Below are positions 1 to 7,037 of a stretch of DNA of 64,000 bases, in pieces (position 1 is the first letter of the stretch; each line of letters starts with the position of its first letter). The position numbers were made by a program, and so were the translations under genes. The stretch spans positions 1,880,001 to 1,944,000 of the forward strand of contig NZ_CP162139.1 of NCBI RefSeq assembly GCF_040833985.1, in the 5' to 3' direction. A model generated the notes under the pieces. It saw nothing but the letters and a program-made list of their open reading frames with translations, searched no databases and was not told the DNA's origin. The stretch is from Leptospira sp. WS4.C2 (GTDB lineage: Bacteria; Spirochaetota; Leptospiria; Leptospirales; Leptospiraceae).

Positions 1-625
1 CCTCTCTTGCAACAAGAGCGAGTAAATTTCCTTCAAGCACTTGGTTTTTAGATTCTTCCGTAGTTGCCGTTTCTTCAATGAGCTCAAACATCCTTTGGCT
101 ATGACCTTCATCAGCATCCAAATTCACTTGGAAAAACTTCCCTTCAGGTAAGGCCATTTCTAACTTTAGTTTTTGATATGCTTGGGAGATTTGCGAATAT
201 TCTAACTTAAGAAGGTATTCATTCGCAGGACCAAGTGCCCCGAGCCCATAGAAAAATCCTTTTCCAATGATGGATTCCATTTTATCCAAATAAGTTTTTG
301 TTTCTGGTAACAGCTTATGATTGGAAAAGTCGAAGTTTAACTTTGTTAGAAACTCGATCAGGATAGAAACATGGGTATCAGCAATTTTTCCTTCGCCTAA
401 TTCTCCCCATATATTTTCGACAAGAACGATCTTTGCATTTTGGTCTCTTGTTTTTGCTGCTACTTGCAAAAACCAATCCACAAAACCAATGGACACAAAG
501 TATTCTTGGCTGAGCCATAAAATTAAGTCATTAAAACTCATAGAAATGTTTCGTTCTAATAACCACTGTGACTTAAGGACAGGATGAGTTTCTACATCCT
601 TTTTTAAAGTTTCTATTAAGTTCAT
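1..625 (-). CDS. Haem-oxygenase-like diiron oxidase family protein (HDO), C-terminus beyond window
   Basis: Partial gene; the first 208 residues lie in the window and the 3' end runs off the left edge. The all-helical sequence has the spacing of haem-oxygenase-like di-metal oxidases (CADD, UndA, BesC type). By spacing, E78, H85, E136, D172 and H175 fall where CADD has metal ligands E81, H88, E142, D178 and H181. The residue matching CADD H174 is N168, so one usual histidine ligand is replaced. Such enzymes use O2 at a non-haem iron centre to cleave or oxidise amino or fatty acids; the substrate here is unknown. The ATG overlaps the stop of the ATP-grasp gene in an ATGA arrangement, so translation is probably coupled. 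It is the third gene of the KamA cassette. Family assignment is from motif spacing, not a search. Confidence 0.7.
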   Translation of the reverse strand, partial: MNLIETLKKDVETHPVLKSQWLLERNISMSFNDLILWLSQEYFVSIGFVDWFLQVAAKTRDQNAKIVLVENIWGELGEGKIADTHVSILIEFLTKLNFDFSNHKLLPETKTYLDKMESIIGKGFFYGLGALGPANEYLLKLEYSQISQAYQKLKLEMALPEGKFFQVNLDADEGHSQRMFELIEETATTEESKNQVLEGNLLALVARE

Positions 626-1617
626 ACGTTTCGATCCTTTGCATATTGATAACGAAAATGATGATAGTATTCTTCAAACCCCAATTCCAAACAATGGTTT
701 AAGAGTTCGGAATAGGTCCTCCCCGTATTTTCCCATAACAAGGGCAAGGTGGAGTAAATGGATGAAAATCCAGGAGTGGCATTGACTTCCAAAAGGTAAA
801 ACTCGTCTTTTTCCAGTTTAAAATCCAAACGAATGTACCCGGAACTCCCTAATAGTTCTGCCACTTTTAAGGAATAGAACTGGAGTGAATTCGAGAGCTC
901 CGAAGGTACATGGAAGTCTAATGACTCTACAAAACTTTCTTTGGATTTGACAAGGTCACTGTAAACAGAACCGGGATAGTCCACAAATGCTGGTGGGGTG
1001 GTTTGGTAATTGCCTTGGTTACCCAAAATAGCGATTGTTAATTCCCGACCGGACAAGTAAGTTTCAGCAAGTAAACTTGGATATATTTCTAAGAGTTCGG
1101 AGGTTACCCGCGCAAAATCCTCGTTCAGATCAATCCGATTATTTTCTCCGATGCCAAGACTCGAACCTTCCCCGTTAGGTTTTAGGAATAAGGGAAATGG
1201 AATCTTAGGTACATCGTTTGGACTCAGGATAAGCTGTGAATCCGCTGTAGGAATTCCAAAAGATTTTAAAAATAATTTTGTTTTGTATTTATCTAGAGTT
1301 AAGGTTTGGACTGAAGCCGAACTTCCTGTATGCGGAACTGCCAAATATTCGCATAATGCTGGTATGTAAGCCTCTCGATTAGGAGAATGATATCCTTCGA
1401 CGAGATTCCATACAATCCAGTTTTTTCTATCGTTTGGTGGGATGTTTGTTAGAACTGAGGTAATCTCTGTTGGATGAGATAAAACTGCAACATCATAGCC
1501 TAGTTTCCGAATGGTATCTTCCATATTCAGAATCGTTTCTTTTGATTCCCATTCTTGGCATAACTCTGGAGTCTTAGGATCATAAAGATCACAAGCCAAA
1601 ACCACTGTACGCTTCAT
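622..1617 (-). CDS. D-alanine-D-alanine ligase-like ATP-grasp enzyme
   Basis: About 331 residues with the ATP-grasp fold of the Ddl family. Visible motifs are [11 protein letters not shown] (glycine-rich ATP loop), [11 protein letters not shown], and RLDF followed by LEVNATPG, the metal-binding end of the fold. The usual Ddl N-terminal motif (GGxSxEhevS) is absent; the protein begins with a different segment containing SKETI. This suggests a Ddl-related ligase with another carboxylate/amine pair rather than the housekeeping Ddl. I chose the ATG at 1617 because it overlaps the upstream kamA stop as ATGA and has a GGAG about 11 bases upstream. An in-frame ATG at 1635 is the alternative. It sits between a lysine-aminomutase-type gene and a diiron oxidase, so an amino-acid or peptide-forming role is inferred. 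A true cell-wall ddl role cannot be excluded. Confidence 0.8.
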   Translation of the reverse strand: MKRTVVLACDLYDPKTPELCQEWESKETILNMEDTIRKLGYDVAVLSHPTEITSVLTNIPPNDRKNWIVWNLVEGYHSPNREAYIPALCEYLAVPHTGSSASVQTLTLDKYKTKLFLKSFGIPTADSQLILSPNDVPKIPFPLFLKPNGEGSSLGIGENNRIDLNEDFARVTSELLEIYPSLLAETYLSGRELTIAILGNQGNYQTTPPAFVDYPGSVYSDLVKSKESFVESLDFHVPSELSNSLQFYSLKVAELLGSSGYIRLDFKLEKDEFYLLEVNATPGFSSIYSTLPLLWENTGRTYSELLNHCLELGFEEYYHHFRYQYAKDRNV

Positions 1618-2819
1618 AATCCCAATTTCTCCCATAGAGAATCGCTAATGACGGGATAATACGATTCTCTATCAGAACCAACAGGTTCAAAGGAAAGATG
1701 AATTTTTTTTGTGACTGCAGAACGGAAGGCATGTTGGCGTGTTTTCGGATAGTATCCTAAATACCAATTTGGTGCGATGGTGATCTTTCCGCCACCTCCA
1801 GGTAAATCATTTACAAATTGTGGAATCCCCATGCCTCCAATTTTTCCTCTCATATACTCTACAATTTCTATCCCACGAGCGAGCGGTGTTCGAAATCCCC
1901 TGGAACCTGGAATGAGTTCTGGATCATATAGATAGTAGGCGCGAACTCTCATCTCTAATAATTTTTTATGAAGAGTGAGCATTACCTCTTCCTCATCATT
2001 AATTCCTTTTAATAAAACAGATTGGTTTCCTACGGAAACTCCGGCTTTTAACAATCGAAGGATGGCTTCTTTAGATTCTTTTGTACATTCTTTGGGATGA
2101 TTGAACTGAGTGTTACAAAAAATAGATAAATTGTCATCATTATAGGTTTCTATGATTTTACATAATGCATCTGTTATGCGAAAAGGCAAAGTGACAGGAT
2201 TTCTTGTCCCAAGCCTACATATTTTTACGTGCGGAATGGAATGGAGCTCTGCTAAAATCCACTCCAAACGAGAATCTGCTAAGTTCAGTGGATCTCCCCC
2301 ACTAATCACAACATCTTCAATTTGTGGGTGGTTGCGAATGTAATCAAAGGCCTTTTCTAAATCACCTTTTTCCATTCTTTCTTCACTGGATGATACCTTA
2401 CGACCTCGCATACAATGACGACAATACACGCTACAGGAATGGTTGGAAAATAAAAGAACCCGATTGGGATACATATGAGTGAGTCCACGAACAGGGCTTA
2501 GGCGTTCTTCATCCAAAGGGTCAGCGCTTTCCTCTAACGAAAGGACTGCTTCTTCCGAACGAGGAACAATCATCCTGCGAATCGGGCAATTCGTATCCAA
2601 AGGATCTGAGAGCGCCAGGTAATAAGGGGTTGTGGACACATGTAGGCGGATCGTCTCACGAATTCCTATTTCTTCCGATTCTGTAAGCACAAAGTATTTA
2701 GATAGGTCTTCACCTTTGACTCTGTTTTGCAACTGCGAGGTTGGATCCGTCCAGTTTGTCCGGGAAAACAAATCCTCACGTGCCTTAAGAACTTCTGATA
2801 AACTGCTTTGCACGAGCAT
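1614..2819 (-). CDS. kamA: KamA-family radical SAM aminomutase (lysine 2,3-aminomutase-like)
   Basis: About 401 residues. The radical-SAM cluster motif is C129-x3-C133-x2-C136. PGGGGK carries the expected PLP lysine, K345. Known enzymes bind the substrate amino group of L-lysine with two aspartates (D293 and D330 in the clostridial enzyme). D330 is kept as D338 but D293 is replaced by E301 (sequence DPEL). The C-terminal cysteines that bind zinc in the clostridial enzyme are absent. The family moves the alpha-amino group to the beta position, giving beta-lysine from lysine. The start at ATG 2819 is preferred over an ATG 129 bases upstream because it has GGAAG/AAGGA upstream and avoids overlapping the divergent HAD gene. 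It is the first gene of the coupled three-gene cassette. No AblB-type acetyltransferase is seen in the window; exact substrate uncertain. Confidence 0.85.
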   Translation of the reverse strand: MLVQSSLSEVLKAREDLFSRTNWTDPTSQLQNRVKGEDLSKYFVLTESEEIGIRETIRLHVSTTPYYLALSDPLDTNCPIRRMIVPRSEEAVLSLEESADPLDEERLSPVRGLTHMYPNRVLLFSNHSCSVYCRHCMRGRKVSSSEERMEKGDLEKAFDYIRNHPQIEDVVISGGDPLNLADSRLEWILAELHSIPHVKICRLGTRNPVTLPFRITDALCKIIETYNDDNLSIFCNTQFNHPKECTKESKEAILRLLKAGVSVGNQSVLLKGINDEEEVMLTLHKKLLEMRVRAYYLYDPELIPGSRGFRTPLARGIEIVEYMRGKIGGMGIPQFVNDLPGGGGKITIAPNWYLGYYPKTRQHAFRSAVTKKIHLSFEPVGSDRESYYPVISDSLWEKLGL

Positions 2820-2901
2820 AACTTCCAATTCCTTACTTGCCAAGACACCGCCAAATTCTTTTCTGGTGGTAATGCAAGAAAACCGCCTGGGGGAAATCCG
2901 C

Positions 2902-3546
2902 ATGGTCGCCTTCGATGTCGATGGGACCTTATTTTCCTCAGAATCCATAATCTTTAAGACCTATGTGCAGGCAATCGAAGAGTTTGCAAGCAAGACGGGA
3001 AAAATCACGTCCTTACCAAGTCATGACCAGATTATGAACGAAATTGGAAAACCAGTGCGAACTATTTTTGCCAACCTTTTACCTGACCTTCCCGAATCCG
3101 AACGTGATATGATTTCTGGAAGAGTATTGGACCTTCTCTGTGACGCCATCCGAAGCGGTGGTGGTGACTTCTATGCGGGAGTTGGATCTACCATCCATTA
3201 TTTAAAAGAAAAAGGATACACGATCACCTGCGCATCCAACGGTAGGAAGGCCTATATCGAAACGGTTTTAGACACGGCAGGAGTTTTACAATACTTCGAA
3301 CCAATCGTTGTCATCAACCAAGACACGATCCATACCAAAGGTGAAATCCTTGCCGAATACGTTCGTAAGTACAATTTAGAACCGAGTTCCATTGCTATGA
3401 TTGGCGATAGGCATAGCGATTGGGAAGCTGCCAGACAAACTGGTTGCCCTTTTGGATTTTGTACTTATGGCCACGGCCTTCCTGGCGAAATTCCTGATTT
3501 TGAATGGAAATTTGACGATTTACCGACTTTAAAAGAGTTTTTTTAA
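2902..3546 (+). CDS. HAD-superfamily hydrolase, phosphoglycolate phosphatase-like
   Basis: About 214 residues. Motif I FDVDGTLF lies at the very N-terminus. Motif II is the TCASNG segment, and motif IV is [12 protein letters not shown]. The cap insert after motif I is helical, as in PGP/PgmB-type class C1 HADs. It probably hydrolyses a small phosphate ester in the cytoplasm; the substrate cannot be read. I chose ATG 2902, which has GGGGG nine to ten bases upstream and puts motif I at residue 3. ATG 2872 in the same frame is an alternative. It is divergent from kamA, with about 80 bases between start codons, so the two may share regulatory DNA. Confidence 0.85.
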   Translation: MVAFDVDGTLFSSESIIFKTYVQAIEEFASKTGKITSLPSHDQIMNEIGKPVRTIFANLLPDLPESERDMISGRVLDLLCDAIRSGGGDFYAGVGSTIHYLKEKGYTITCASNGRKAYIETVLDTAGVLQYFEPIVVINQDTIHTKGEILAEYVRKYNLEPSSIAMIGDRHSDWEAARQTGCPFGFCTYGHGLPGEIPDFEWKFDDLPTLKEFF

Positions 3547-3580
3547 ACCCTCTTTTTGTTCTTCCTCCGACATTTATAGT

Positions 3581-4399
3581 GTGGCGGTACTTCCCCAAAT
3601 CCAAGAAGACAAATGGAAATCTTTACGCTATTTGCTTGGCGGAATTTTTCTTGTACTTGTTCTTATTGAAAAGTCGATGGGGTTTGATCCGAAAACGGGA
3701 GGAAATTTTTTTCCCAAACAAGGATTTCGCAACATAGGAAAGACCCAAGAGAAATCAAAATTTGCAGAGCCCACCGATCCTTTTGCCAAAGAAAATTGGG
3801 AAGATGATTTGAATTGGGAAGAAGAAGTTCTCACACAGACTTTTCCTGATTCCGACCCCAAAACAAAACCACGCCAAAAATTAGTTGATGATACCATTCC
3901 TGAGATCACTCTTCCAGAAGACAGGTTCCCTGGCGCCGGCAAACGCCTGCAAGCGGATGCGGGTTACTTATCCGTTTATTTTTTAAAATTTTATGGAACC
4001 GGAAAAAATAGCCAATCGCAACTGGTCAAACTTGCTCGGGAATTTCCCGGTGGAGATCCCATTCCTTTTTTATTCCAAGAACTCACCAAAGGTCCAAACC
4101 CGGAAGAAAAGGGAAAAGGAGTCCTCTCTGCTTTATCCAAACGCATCCGAATGGAACCAAATTATCGGTTGGAAAATGGAATTCTTCATATCTCCGTTTC
4201 CGAAGACATAAGTTATGGAGGGAGTGTGGAGATTTTAAAAGATCGATTGGACCAAATTGTTTTTACTATGGTAGGTAATTTTGGAATCAAAGCAGTAGTT
4301 CTTTATTCCAATGGGGAACGAATTCGGACCTTGGGTAGCGATGGTTTGACCATTCCAGAGCTTCTTGCCAAATCCCAAAGAAAGGTAATCATTTTTTAA
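3581..4399 (+). CDS. Membrane-anchored GerMN-domain protein
   Basis: About 272 residues, starting at GTG. A single hydrophobic segment lies at residues 16-30, then a charged linker rich in D, E, K and P to about residue 125. The C-terminal 140 residues look like a GerMN domain: a VYFLKFYG strand, the LTKGPNPEEKG segment, ILHISVSEDISYGG, and IVFTMVGNFGIKAVVLYSNG. GerMN domains are known from spore-germination and cell-envelope lipoproteins and probably bind envelope ligands; this organism is not expected to sporulate. The next in-frame methionine lies after the membrane segment, so the GTG is the likely start although its ribosome site is weak. It sits 34 bases after the HAD gene. Domain identity is by eye and moderately sure; the role is unknown. 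Confidence 0.65.
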   Translation: MAVLPQIQEDKWKSLRYLLGGIFLVLVLIEKSMGFDPKTGGNFFPKQGFRNIGKTQEKSKFAEPTDPFAKENWEDDLNWEEEVLTQTFPDSDPKTKPRQKLVDDTIPEITLPEDRFPGAGKRLQADAGYLSVYFLKFYGTGKNSQSQLVKLAREFPGGDPIPFLFQELTKGPNPEEKGKGVLSALSKRIRMEPNYRLENGILHISVSEDISYGGSVEILKDRLDQIVFTMVGNFGIKAVVLYSNGERIRTLGSDGLTIPELLAKSQRKVIIF

Positions 4400-4411
4400 T
4401 TTAGTAAATGG

Positions 4412-4439
4412 TTTACAGATACTAGATTTGCTGTATTCT
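4412..4439 (+). promoter_or_regulatory. Candidate sigma-70 promoter of the diguanylate cyclase gene
   Basis: TTTACA (4412-4417), a 16-base spacer, then TATTCT (4434-4439). Predicted transcription would start close to 4446, about ten bases before the ATG at 4456. No Shine-Dalgarno sequence is visible, so the leader would be very short. Match by eye only. Confidence 0.35.
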
Positions 4440-4455
4440 GATTTCTGGTTCGCTC

Positions 4456-5649
4456 ATGCGTAGGCATACATTCAAAAGGTATTTTTTCGTATTTCGTAAA
4501 ATGTTTTTGCGAATCTATCATCCGAGTTTCACCTCCACCAATATTTCTGATATAGGCTCTTCTTTGCAGATCTTTAGTGTAATGACAGCATTCACATCGA
4601 TCATTTCTCTCCTCTTTGTGGATTCCCTTGTTAGAACTAAGGAAGCAAGTTTCTGGATTGCTTTTTTTCGGATCTCCTCTCTTGCGATATGTTTTTTAGT
4701 CTATCTCTTTGGCAAAAAAAAAGTTAAGTTATACCAAAGACATATTTATGGAATTACAAGCCTTGTTCTCATAGGACTCATACTACTCTATATACCTATG
4801 ATGGTATATGACAAACCAAATCATTCCTACTATCTATTTGGTTCTGCTATCGTTATCGCCAGTGCTTCGATTCTTTTATGGATTGAACCGTTCCGTATCT
4901 TATTACTCTCTACTTTATACATCGCAGTTTTTATCCCTCTGCATTTAAACTTCTCTCGAATTCAAGGTTTTGATCAGTTTGTTTTCTACCAAGACGTACT
5001 CATTGTTTTATTTTTACTCGCATTTGGATTTGTAGCCAACCTTCTCATCAACTATTGGCGATTCGAAGAATATCGAGTCAAAGCTAGACTTCGCATCACC
5101 GTAGGAAAATTACTTCGCATCAACCAAAAGATAGAAGATTTGTCTCGTGTGGATTCGATGACGGAGCTCTTTAACAGACGTCATTTGTTGGAACAATTTG
5201 ATCTCTATAAAAAAAGATCCAACCGCGAGGGTTTTATCATCGGACTAGTGATTTTGGACCTAGACCGTCTCAAAACGATTAACGATAAATATGGTCATAA
5301 ACAAGGGGATCTTGCCATCCAAGCTTTTGCCAAAACGGTAAAGTCTAGGACAAGGATTACAGACATTGCTGCAAGGATCGGTGGGGATGAATTTTGTTTA
5401 CTCGTATCACCAATCGATAAGGAAGGTTTACAAGTTCTTGCCGAATCCATCCGAGAAAAATTGGAACGTTTACAAATCCCAATCCATAACCAACCTGGAG
5501 AATCTCTTACATTAACGGTCTCGATCGGAGCCACACTCTTTCGTGCGGAAGACGATCCGAGTTTTGACGAACTCTACCACAAAATTGACGTTGCCCTCTA
5601 TACCTCAAAAAACGAAGGCAGAAACCGCATTACCCTCATCGAATCGTAA
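4456..5649 (+). CDS. Membrane diguanylate cyclase (GGDEF)
   Basis: About 397 residues. The N-terminal 200 residues hold roughly six hydrophobic segments with short loops, an integral-membrane sensor of a kind I do not recognise by name. The GGDEF domain begins near residue 230 (DSMTELFNRRHLL). The active-site GGDEF is intact at residues 309-313, and an inhibitory I-site RITD sits five residues before it. An active, product-inhibited cyclic di-GMP synthase is therefore expected. It stands alone, followed by a short region with a Fur-like palindrome and a strong terminator. There is no EAL partner in the window. Function of the catalytic domain is confident; the sensed signal is unknown. Confidence 0.92.
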   Translation: MRRHTFKRYFFVFRKMFLRIYHPSFTSTNISDIGSSLQIFSVMTAFTSIISLLFVDSLVRTKEASFWIAFFRISSLAICFLVYLFGKKKVKLYQRHIYGITSLVLIGLILLYIPMMVYDKPNHSYYLFGSAIVIASASILLWIEPFRILLLSTLYIAVFIPLHLNFSRIQGFDQFVFYQDVLIVLFLLAFGFVANLLINYWRFEEYRVKARLRITVGKLLRINQKIEDLSRVDSMTELFNRRHLLEQFDLYKKRSNREGFIIGLVILDLDRLKTINDKYGHKQGDLAIQAFAKTVKSRTRITDIAARIGGDEFCLLVSPIDKEGLQVLAESIREKLERLQIPIHNQPGESLTLTVSIGATLFRAEDDPSFDELYHKIDVALYTSKNEGRNRITLIES

Positions 5650-5685
5650 AAAAAAGAGTGACAGGTTTTCGAAATCTATAAATAA

Positions 5686-5714
5686 TTGAAATTGAGACTG
5701 ATTCTCAGTTTATG
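5686..5714 (+). promoter_or_regulatory. Fur-box-like palindrome inside a candidate promoter
   Basis: TGAGACTGATTCTCA (5693-5707) is a 7-1-7 palindrome with one mismatched pair. It agrees with the Fur/PerR-type consensus TGATAATNATTATCA at 11 of 14 defined positions. It lies exactly between a TTGAAA (5686-5691) and, 17 bases on, a weak TTTATG (5709-5714), as in a Fur-repressed promoter. No annotated plus-strand gene follows before the terminator at 5743. Confidence 0.45.
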
Positions 5715-5715
5715 T

Positions 5716-5775
5716 CCATTACGGATAAGGTGTAAAATTTCGAAAGATGGGGGGAACACCCCATCTTTTTTTTTT
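5716..5775 (+). ncRNA. Candidate short transcript (sRNA or micro-ORF) between Fur-like box and terminator
   Basis: If the promoter at 5686-5714 is real, its transcript would begin near 5720 and end at the hairpin at 5743-5775, about 55-60 bases. The region also holds a seven-codon frame ATG...TAA at 5712-5735 (MSITDKV) without a ribosome site. Nothing else is coded here. This is inference from the arrangement alone. Confidence 0.2.
5743..5775 (+). terminator. Strong intrinsic terminator
   Basis: A perfect 10-base-pair stem AAAGATGGGG / CCCCATCTTT (5743-5752 and 5759-5768) with a six-base loop. The T-run covers 5766-5775. The T-run is only on the plus-strand side, so it serves the diguanylate cyclase or the candidate short RNA, not the convergent mqnC. 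Confidence 0.9.
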
Positions 5776-5804
5776 GCGAACGAAAAAAGCACGGATCTGA
5801 AAAA

Positions 5805-6914
5805 TCAATCCACTCCCACTTGGTTGCAATCGTATTCTTCCTCATAAAGTAAATTCCTTCGGATCGGTTGGAATCCCCCTTCTTTCAGGAATTTTCTGGC
5901 TTCCTTTTCTGTTTTGAGTCCAAAAGAACGAAGTACGTTCTCTTCGATTACCACAGAAGAAATATCATCAGCTCCCGAATAGAGTGCGAGTTGCCCCACT
6001 CCCTTTCCAAGAACCATCACGGAAGTTTCCATGTGTTTGATATTATCCAAAAAGATGCGGCAGATTCCAAGGACCTTTAAGTATTCATGAGTCGGAACAG
6101 GTCTTACTTTAAAACGTTTGGTTTGCGGTTGGAAGGTCCAAGGAATAAAGGATAAAAATCCACCAGTGCGGTCCTGGAGGTCACGAACCACAGTTAAGTG
6201 TTCAATCACTTCCTCTTCTGTTTCCTCCGATCCAAAAACAACATTGGCTGAACCGAGGAGTCCTACTTCGTGGCAAGTTTCCATGGCTCTCACCCACTCC
6301 GAAACAGTGGCTTTTTTGGGAGATATGATTTGGCGCATTCTTTCGGTGAGAATTTCCGCACCAGCACCGGGAACCGAATCAAGCCCAGCTTCTTTCAGAA
6401 TCAAAAGCACTTCTCTTAATGGCTTTCCAGTAATCGTTTCTAAATTGATGATCTCTACTGGGGAAAAGGCACGAATGTGCATCTTAGGATATTTCGATTT
6501 AACCGTGCGAATGACATCCAAGTAATAATCGAAAGGTAGTTCTGGATACACTCCCCCTTGCAGGAACATTTGGTCTGCTCCTTCCTCCACAGCGTAGTCC
6601 ATTTTTTGTAAGATATCCTCTTTCGAGAGAACATACCCTTTGCCATTCCCAATTTCGTCCATAAAGGAACAAAAGCTGCATTCTACATTACAATAGTTCG
6701 TATAATTCACAACCCGGAACATGGTGTAACTGGCTTCTGTATGGGGCCTTACCTTTTCACGTAAGTACCGAGCCACCATCTGGATTTTTAAAAAATCCCC
6801 GTGCCTGTAGAGGAGAACGGCTTCTTCTGGGGAGATACGTTTCCCTGCGACTGCGTTTAAAAGGACAGCATCGGACGGTTCATTTGGATTCAAGGAAAAC
6901 GAGTCTAAATTCAT
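5805..6914 (-). CDS. mqnC: Cyclic dehypoxanthinyl futalosine synthase
   Basis: About 369 residues, the usual length. The radical-SAM motif is CNVECSFC (C-x3-C-x2-C). [21 protein letters not shown] and [10 protein letters not shown] are characteristic of MqnC rather than the paralogue MqnE, which has an HIVGG-type motif. The enzyme cyclises dehypoxanthine futalosine in the futalosine route to menaquinone and acts in the cytoplasm. It is divergent from a membrane FeS protein that probably passes electrons to menaquinone, with a near-perfect dyad in its leader. A cluster of further mqn genes is not seen nearby. Confidence 0.92.
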   Translation of the reverse strand: MNLDSFSLNPNEPSDAVLLNAVAGKRISPEEAVLLYRHGDFLKIQMVARYLREKVRPHTEASYTMFRVVNYTNYCNVECSFCSFMDEIGNGKGYVLSKEDILQKMDYAVEEGADQMFLQGGVYPELPFDYYLDVIRTVKSKYPKMHIRAFSPVEIINLETITGKPLREVLLILKEAGLDSVPGAGAEILTERMRQIISPKKATVSEWVRAMETCHEVGLLGSANVVFGSEETEEEVIEHLTVVRDLQDRTGGFLSFIPWTFQPQTKRFKVRPVPTHEYLKVLGICRIFLDNIKHMETSVMVLGKGVGQLALYSGADDISSVVIEENVLRSFGLKTEKEARKFLKEGGFQPIRRNLLYEEEYDCNQVGVD

Positions 6915-6931
6915 GGTCTCTACCTACTTGG

Positions 6932-6958
6932 ACAGGAAATCTGCCTACAGATCCCTGT
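6932..6958. repeat. Inverted repeat between mqnC and the FeS oxidoreductase gene
   Basis: ACAGG(AA)ATCTG-CCTA-CAGAT(C)CCTGT, ten paired bases with a four-base centre and a small asymmetry. It lies 18-44 bases upstream of the mqnC ATG and about 80 bases before the plus-strand start at 7038. It could be an operator or an RNA hairpin in the mqnC leader. Confidence 0.35.
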
Positions 6959-7037
6959 AAAAACCGAATTTTCCTGGACATTCATTTTTCTATACAAATC
7001 CTAGGAAATACCAAACACCTTAAGGGCATAAACATAA

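Noticed and set aside
2632..2901. Ninety-codon N-terminal extension of the HAD phosphatase frame.
   Set aside because: It lies over the kamA coding region and precedes the HAD motif I that should be at the N-terminus.
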